From a virus: a stretch of DNA of 37,541 nt. The notes beneath the pieces were generated by a model. The model was not told the DNA's origin. It did no database searches and saw only the letters and a list, made by a program, of their open reading frames with translations. Below are positions 32,920-37,541 of the stretch, piece after piece; within the stretch, counting starts at the first letter, position 1; each line of letters starts with the position of its first letter. The stretch lies in the IMG/VR virus record IMGVR_UViG_3300042691_019974, positions 1 to 37,541 of that record; one strand, 5' to 3'. A program made the translations under genes and the position numbers.

Positions 32920-35253
32920 ATGGCATTATCAACAGCTTCAGGAAGTATAGATAATATAGTGCTAGAGCAGCAGTTAAATCTTTATAATGACATATTAAAA
33001 ATAACGGAGACCATTAGAGACGAGTCTTCTTCTATTAGATATACTTATGCTAGCCAAACAGATGCTCTTAAACAACAAGTTAAGAGTATGACATTATACG
33101 CTGGGGAAGTAAGGAGAGTGTTACAAATAGGAACAAGCACTAAACATTTGCAAGAAGATATTGTCGCTATCAATGATAGACTTGGGATAGAGTACGTAAA
33201 ACAAGAAGCACTAGATAAAAAGATAAATAATCAAAAGAGCATAGCTATTGATTTAGTCTTAATGCATAATGACGCAGTAGCAGCGGTAGCGTCTTCGACA
33301 GCAGCATCAGCAGCAGAAGCAGCCGCTTATTTAAAGGCAGTAGAAGAAGCAATAGCAGCAAATGAATCTAATTTAGTCATTTTAAATAGAATATCAAATA
33401 AGCTAGTCGAAGCAAACGATCAAGCAGTTAAGTTTATAAACAAATCAAAAGTTTTACAAGAGGTACTTAGTAAAATAAGTAGTATACCATTAATAGGAAA
33501 GTTTTTAGAAGCTCAAAAAATAATGGATGCGTTTTCCGTTTCTAAAAAAGATGGACTTAAAGAAGTTGGAAAGCAACTTAAAGGAATGTTTAATAGTCCT
33601 CTTGTACTGGCATCTCTAGCAGCAACAGCTTGGGGATTTATTATAAATAAAGTAAAACAATTTGTTTCTTTAGTTAAAGAAATGGATGCAAATATTACTG
33701 CTGTAGCTAATAGTATGGGAGTAGCTAAGGAAGGAGCCGATCTATTAGTAAAGTCTGTTTATAATACAAATGAGCCTGTTAAAAATTTAGATGGCCTGCT
33801 AAATGGTATATTCATAACTACCGGTAATATATCAAAAGCTATTTTATCTCTACAAGATAGTTTTGGAGTAGCTGCCATTTTTAGTAAAGAGATGGTACAA
33901 AGCCAGATTCTTCTTACTGAACAAATGGGATTTAGTAATGAAGAAGCAGCCGGGATTCAAAAATATTTTTACACTTCTGGAGTAACTGCTAAGGGAGTGC
34001 TAGATACCGTTACAAAAACCAACAAATCTTTTTTAAGCAATAGAAAGCTAATATCAGAAATAGCAAAAGTAAACAGTGAGATTGCTACTTCTTATAAAAA
34101 CCAAGTAGGGCTAATAGCTAATGCAGCAGTACAAGCAGCTAAGTTAGGTATGACTCTTGATGACACTAGAAAAATATCTGATAGCTTATTAAACTTTGAA
34201 ACCTCTATTGAGAACGAATTAAAAGCAGAACTTTTATTAGGTAAACAACTTAATTTTGAAAAAGCAAGGTCTCTTGCATTAGATGGTAAATCTGCTGAAG
34301 CAGCTGCTTTGTTAGTAGAGCAAACGGGGGGATTAAACAAACTAAATCAATTAAATGTAATCCAAAGAAAGGCCTTAGCAGAATCTATAGGATTATCTGC
34401 GGAAGAGCTTACTAAATTTGCTCAACAAGAACAAATTATTAGAGACGCTGGCCTTGGTACTTTAGAAAATGCAAGAGCCTTATACGAACAGTATAAAGCT
34501 TCCGGTAGAGAAAAAGAAGCTCAGGCTTTATTAGATTCTGTAGCCAAACAACAGAATGGAGAAATGCTAGCTCAAGATATAGCTAAAGTAGATATTAATA
34601 AAAGATTTGAACAATCTATGTTAAAGATAAAAGATATATTTGCTACTATGCTTTCTGGTCCTATTATGGGAATACTAGAAGCAATTGCCGGTATGCGGGA
34701 GCATGCTACTCTAATGAAAGTAGTATTAGTAGGAGTAGCGGCTGTTTCAGTAGCCATAGCTAGTGCTTTGACAGCTGCTGCTATAGCAGCAACAATAGCA
34801 TCAGGAGGTTCAAATCTACTTGCTGTGTCTGCTATAACTGGAGGAGTAGTAGCAGCAGGGCTAGGGTCTTATCTTGCTTTTGGAGGATCTGGCGCATCAG
34901 AACCTACTGAAATAAAAGATGGTGTTATATCTCCTAAAGGGAAATTAATGATTAGTACTCCCGAAGGACAAATGTTCCAGCCTGGTAATAAGGATTATTT
35001 GTATGCTACTACTACCCCTCCAAATGAAATGCTTTCTAAAACTACTCCTATTTCAAACCAAACAATATATAATAATATTATTACTAATACTGACAATACT
35101 AATAACAATAATAACAACACCTCTAACAACAATCAAGAAACTAATGCTCTTCTTAAAGAGATGGTAGCTTTAATGAGAGCCGGAGGCGTAGTTAATATGG
35201 ATGGTATAAAAGTAGGAGAAGTTATTGGAAGAAGTAATATTTCATTTGGATAA
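32920..35253 (+). CDS. Tape measure protein (T4 gp29 analogue)
   Basis: A 777-aa protein that would set tail length and pass into the host envelope at injection. Seen: a long helical N-terminus (1-220) with an Ala-rich coiled stretch near 110-150; a first hydrophobic segment SPLVLASLAATAWGFII (about 225-242); a helical middle; a long Ala/Val/Gly-rich hydrophobic region (about 597-655); and an Asn-rich stretch near 723-740 before a conserved-looking end (NMDGIKVGEVIGRSNISFG). Helical character, late hydrophobic segments and position after the hub genes fit a tape measure; T4 gp29 is 590 aa. By the usual rule of about 0.15 nm per residue the tail would be roughly 115 nm long (inference). Confidence 0.78.
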   Translation: MALSTASGSIDNIVLEQQLNLYNDILKITETIRDESSSIRYTYASQTDALKQQVKSMTLYAGEVRRVLQIGTSTKHLQEDIVAINDRLGIEYVKQEALDKKINNQKSIAIDLVLMHNDAVAAVASSTAASAAEAAAYLKAVEEAIAANESNLVILNRISNKLVEANDQAVKFINKSKVLQEVLSKISSIPLIGKFLEAQKIMDAFSVSKKDGLKEVGKQLKGMFNSPLVLASLAATAWGFIINKVKQFVSLVKEMDANITAVANSMGVAKEGADLLVKSVYNTNEPVKNLDGLLNGIFITTGNISKAILSLQDSFGVAAIFSKEMVQSQILLTEQMGFSNEEAAGIQKYFYTSGVTAKGVLDTVTKTNKSFLSNRKLISEIAKVNSEIATSYKNQVGLIANAAVQAAKLGMTLDDTRKISDSLLNFETSIENELKAELLLGKQLNFEKARSLALDGKSAEAAALLVEQTGGLNKLNQLNVIQRKALAESIGLSAEELTKFAQQEQIIRDAGLGTLENARALYEQYKASGREKEAQALLDSVAKQQNGEMLAQDIAKVDINKRFEQSMLKIKDIFATMLSGPIMGILEAIAGMREHATLMKVVLVGVAAVSVAIASALTAAAIAATIASGGSNLLAVSAITGGVVAAGLGSYLAFGGSGASEPTEIKDGVISPKGKLMISTPEGQMFQPGNKDYLYATTTPPNEMLSKTTPISNQTIYNNIITNTDNTNNNNNNTSNNNQETNALLKEMVALMRAGGVVNMDGIKVGEVIGRSNISFG

Positions 35254-35254
35254 C

Positions 35255-35264
35255 ATATTTATAT
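35255..35264 (+). promoter_or_regulatory. ATATTTATAT element, putative promoter
   Basis: ATATTTATAT one base after the tape measure stop, 12 nt before ATG 35277. Confidence 0.5.
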
Positions 35265-35276
35265 TAAACAAATACA

Positions 35277-35504
35277 ATGGCATTAAAAGATCTTAAATCT
35301 AAACTACAGAACTCAGGCCCCGGAAAAAGACCTGGAGATTTTGAGTTCAAATCAGATTCTACTTTACATAATGTGTCTTCTACTTTTGGTAGGCCCGGAT
35401 TTAGCACTTATAAGAGCCTTTACTTGAGAGGACAGAGGCCTGTAAACCCCTCTTTCCTTTTCCCTGAGAAGCCTAAAAAGTATCTTGACAATCTTCCTGG
35501 ATAA
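35277..35504 (+). CDS. Small baseplate-region protein (75 aa)
   Basis: No family recognised. The sequence is basic and rich in Pro and Ser, with little predicted hydrophobic core (MALKDLKSKLQNSGPGKRPG, RGQRPVNPSFLFPEKPKKYL). Its first residues, M-A-L-K-D-L, resemble the start of the next protein (M-P-S-L-K-D-L), which suggests a shared docking peptide. Its stop overlaps the following ATG (TAATG at 35502), so the two are translationally coupled. Likely a small structural part of the baseplate or tube base (inference). Confidence 0.6.
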   Translation: MALKDLKSKLQNSGPGKRPGDFEFKSDSTLHNVSSTFGRPGFSTYKSLYLRGQRPVNPSFLFPEKPKKYLDNLPG

Positions 35505-37459
35505 TGCCGTCATTAAAAGACTTAGCCAATACAGTAGCTAGTTTTAGATACTATAGTGGGGTAGGAAATTTTACGGCTAGAGATCTTCCCTACGGAGAAG
35601 AAAAGCCTTTATTTACTACTGCTGTAGGATTCAGATGGAGCCCTTCCAACTTTGATGGAGGAGTGGTTCCTTTTGGCGCTGTATCTAGACTATCAAGAGC
35701 AAATGCGGATCTGTTTAGAATAGGTAAATGGCTAAGTACAGACCCTAAAGGTCCTTTATTTGTAGTAAAGCAATCTATACTACAGAGATCCAATCCTAAT
35801 ATTGAATTTCCAAAAGAAGTTAGTATAGGAAATGACAATTTAGGAGTCTCTAAAAGCTTTGGCCCTACTAGGGTATATAGCCCTCTTCCTTTATTAGCAC
35901 AGCTAGTAGGCTCTGTAGTAGGCACTAAATTTATGAGGCATGGATTTCTGCCTGAATTTTCAGATACTACAGCCTATGAGAAGTATGTGTATGGAAAAGA
36001 TAAGTCTAGTGGAGGAAATGAGAATCGTCTTTATGTACTTTACACTAAACTATCTAACATAGATAGCGATGAATCTAAAGGAGGGTATGTACTTTCATAT
36101 AGAGGAGGCCCAGGCTCATTCCTTGGCATAGGCAAAACCGTTATTCCTAGATACGGAAATACCTTATTGACTCAACCTGCTAATGAAAAGATAGGAGATT
36201 ATTTAGATTTGTGGAGCGATGATTACTTATATTTAGATAATAAGTCTGATTTTCTTCCCTTATTAGCTAAATTACTTTCAAATCAGAATAGCACTCAGTC
36301 TTTATTAAAGGCAGTAGTACAATACAAATACCCACTAAGGAACGGATATGGGAGAGGGGTAGAGCAAATAAACAGGTACGGATCTATACTGATAGGCTCT
36401 ACTGCTGGACTTAAAGGGTTTAAGCCTATTCCTATACAAAACACTATTACTGCTGTTTACCGATATGGGTATGACTCTAGTGACGATGTAAAAACTTCAT
36501 TTTTAATTGACACTTCTAAAGAAAGTTCGGACAGTAACTCTTTTGTATTAGGACAGAATATAGATTATAGGGCTTATAAAAATAAATTACCTGGGGGAGA
36601 CCTTCTACCTACGGGGAGTTATGAGTCTCAAAATTTAGAATCTAGAATAGGAGTATCGAGAGCTAGAAAATCATTTGATAAAGTAAATGGGGTTGCTTCT
36701 GAAAAGATAAACAGAGGCACTCATGATAAAGTAAACTACTTATCTTTATATTCTAGTACTGGTCCTATTCCAACTAACACATCAGACGTAAACGGAAATT
36801 TAGTAACTTATAACCCTACTCCTAATGGAGTCGGTATAAGAGACTTAATTAAATTCAGAATAAAGATAATCAATAACGATAATGCTCCTAATGGAGTTTA
36901 TATTGTTTTTAGATCTTACATTAGTAGTATAAAAAGGACCGTAACTCCTAAATGGAATCCGTATAATTATGTAGGAAGAGGAGAGTCTTTCTACGCATAT
37001 GACGGATTTACTGAGACAATAAACATGTCTTTTACTATAGCGGCTTCAAGTAGGTTAGAGATGAAGCCATTATATCAAAAACTAAACTACCTAATTTCCT
37101 CTCTTGCTCCGGATTATAATAGTGATGGTAAGATGAGAGGAAATATAGCAGAGTTGACAATTGGTAATTTCCTATTATACCAACCCGGAGTTATTACTAG
37201 CTTAGATATGACTATAGACGAGGATTCTAATTGGGATATAGCTATAGACGAGCCTGAGGATGGTTTAGATATTGACATGTACGAGCTACCTCAGCTCATT
37301 AAATGTAACATGAGCTTTATTCCTATATACAATTTCTTGCCTAAAAAAGGATTCCAGTCTCCTTTCATAGGAATAGATAAATTTCCAGGAGTGAAAGACG
37401 GCCAAAGATGGTTACGATCTAACGAAGCTATAAATCAAACTCTCACTACTACTCCATGA
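35504..37459 (+). CDS. Baseplate / tail-tube base protein (gp48/54-like)
   Basis: A 651-aa virion protein. The informative part is residues about 485-610: YNYVGRGESFYAYDGFTETI, then MSFTIAASSRLEMKPLYQKL, NYLISSLAPDYNSDGKMRGN and IAELTIGNFLLYQPGVIT, with the closing IKCNMSFIPIYNF. This resembles the tube-type fold that in T4 is carried by gp48 and gp54, which cap the baseplate and start the tube. The first 480 residues show aromatic-rich, loop-rich sequence without a recognised domain and make it larger than T4 gp48 (364 aa). It follows the tape measure and a coupled small gene, and its TGA overlaps the next ATG. Assignment to the tube/baseplate junction is good; the exact T4 equivalent is not settled. 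Confidence 0.65.
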   Translation: MPSLKDLANTVASFRYYSGVGNFTARDLPYGEEKPLFTTAVGFRWSPSNFDGGVVPFGAVSRLSRANADLFRIGKWLSTDPKGPLFVVKQSILQRSNPNIEFPKEVSIGNDNLGVSKSFGPTRVYSPLPLLAQLVGSVVGTKFMRHGFLPEFSDTTAYEKYVYGKDKSSGGNENRLYVLYTKLSNIDSDESKGGYVLSYRGGPGSFLGIGKTVIPRYGNTLLTQPANEKIGDYLDLWSDDYLYLDNKSDFLPLLAKLLSNQNSTQSLLKAVVQYKYPLRNGYGRGVEQINRYGSILIGSTAGLKGFKPIPIQNTITAVYRYGYDSSDDVKTSFLIDTSKESSDSNSFVLGQNIDYRAYKNKLPGGDLLPTGSYESQNLESRIGVSRARKSFDKVNGVASEKINRGTHDKVNYLSLYSSTGPIPTNTSDVNGNLVTYNPTPNGVGIRDLIKFRIKIINNDNAPNGVYIVFRSYISSIKRTVTPKWNPYNYVGRGESFYAYDGFTETINMSFTIAASSRLEMKPLYQKLNYLISSLAPDYNSDGKMRGNIAELTIGNFLLYQPGVITSLDMTIDEDSNWDIAIDEPEDGLDIDMYELPQLIKCNMSFIPIYNFLPKKGFQSPFIGIDKFPGVKDGQRWLRSNEAINQTLTTTP

Positions 37460-37541
37460 GATATACTAACGTTCCCATAGAAAAAGACCCATCTACCGGT
37501 AAACGTTATTATAAGGCGTTAAAGTACCCTTTTATTCCTTA
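37456..37541 (+). CDS. 5' end of a gene, possible gp53/LysM-like baseplate protein
   Basis: ATG 37456 overlaps the preceding stop (ATGA). The frame stays open to the window edge, 28 codons: MRYTNVPIEKDPSTGKRYYK then ALKYPFIP. Starts of the form 'RY...I....G.RYY....YP.IP' are common in the gp53/LysM-type baseplate wedge proteins of related phages, so that is my guess. Too little is present to confirm it. Confidence 0.5.
   Translation, partial: MRYTNVPIEKDPSTGKRYYKALKYPFIP

Noticed and set aside
3036-35264. TATAAATA boxes read as antisense T4-type late promoters
   Set aside because: They sit consistently upstream of + strand starts and just after + strand terminators, and no minus-strand genes exist for them to serve. 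The orientation puzzle is kept in the findings.

Overview
The window reads as part of the virion-structure cluster of a large tailed phage with a contractile tail (T4-like myovirus architecture). Every supported gene lies on the + strand. Several proteins are recognisable T4-type virion proteins: prohead protease (gp21), scaffold (gp22), major capsid protein (gp23), neck and tail-completion proteins (gp13-, gp14- and gp15-like), sheath (gp18), tube (gp19), a baseplate hub protein (gp26-like), a tape measure, and a gp48/54-like baseplate/tube protein. The sequence is AT-rich. TAA is the main stop, with some TAG and TGA, so the standard bacterial code fits. Leaders are A-rich and nearly always lack a Shine-Dalgarno sequence, which points weakly to a Bacteroidota host (inference). 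No tRNA, rRNA, integrase, transposase or CRISPR array was seen, and no gene-free stretch exceeds 300 bases.

Layout. (1) 1-5878, head module: the tail of an upstream gene (probably portal), a 773-aa Lys-rich DUF5661-like protein in the slot that T4 uses for small core proteins, protease, scaffold, capsid, then a terminator. (2) 5909-10212: a PhoH-type ATPase, then the neck/tail-completion genes in T4 order (13, small unknown, 14, 15) and a small fibre-like gene. (3) 10277-25241, adhesion module: a 3253-aa fibre built from nested repeats, two small proteins, a second fibre broken by a 59-bp tandem duplication, and a LamG-type lectin-like protein. (4) 25254-26387: four small genes, including a single-pass membrane protein and a zinc-ribbon protein. 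(5) 26468-29702: sheath, tube, terminator. (6) 29707-31814: an HExxH metallopeptidase-like protein and a 467-aa Lys/Glu-rich protein, then a terminator. (7) 31837-37541: gp26-like hub, gp51-like small protein, tape measure, a small protein, a gp48/54-like protein and the start of another gene that runs off the window.

Across these units a short element, ATATTTAT(A/T)(T/A/G), sits upstream of 13 transcription-unit starts. It directly follows all four terminators seen. It looks like the late promoter of this phage. Its orientation is the reverse of the T4 late box TATAAATA, and it often lies only 4-20 nt before the start codon.

The main points for a second look are this element, the frameshifting 59-bp duplication in the second fibre gene, and the architecture and codon divergence of the giant fibre.
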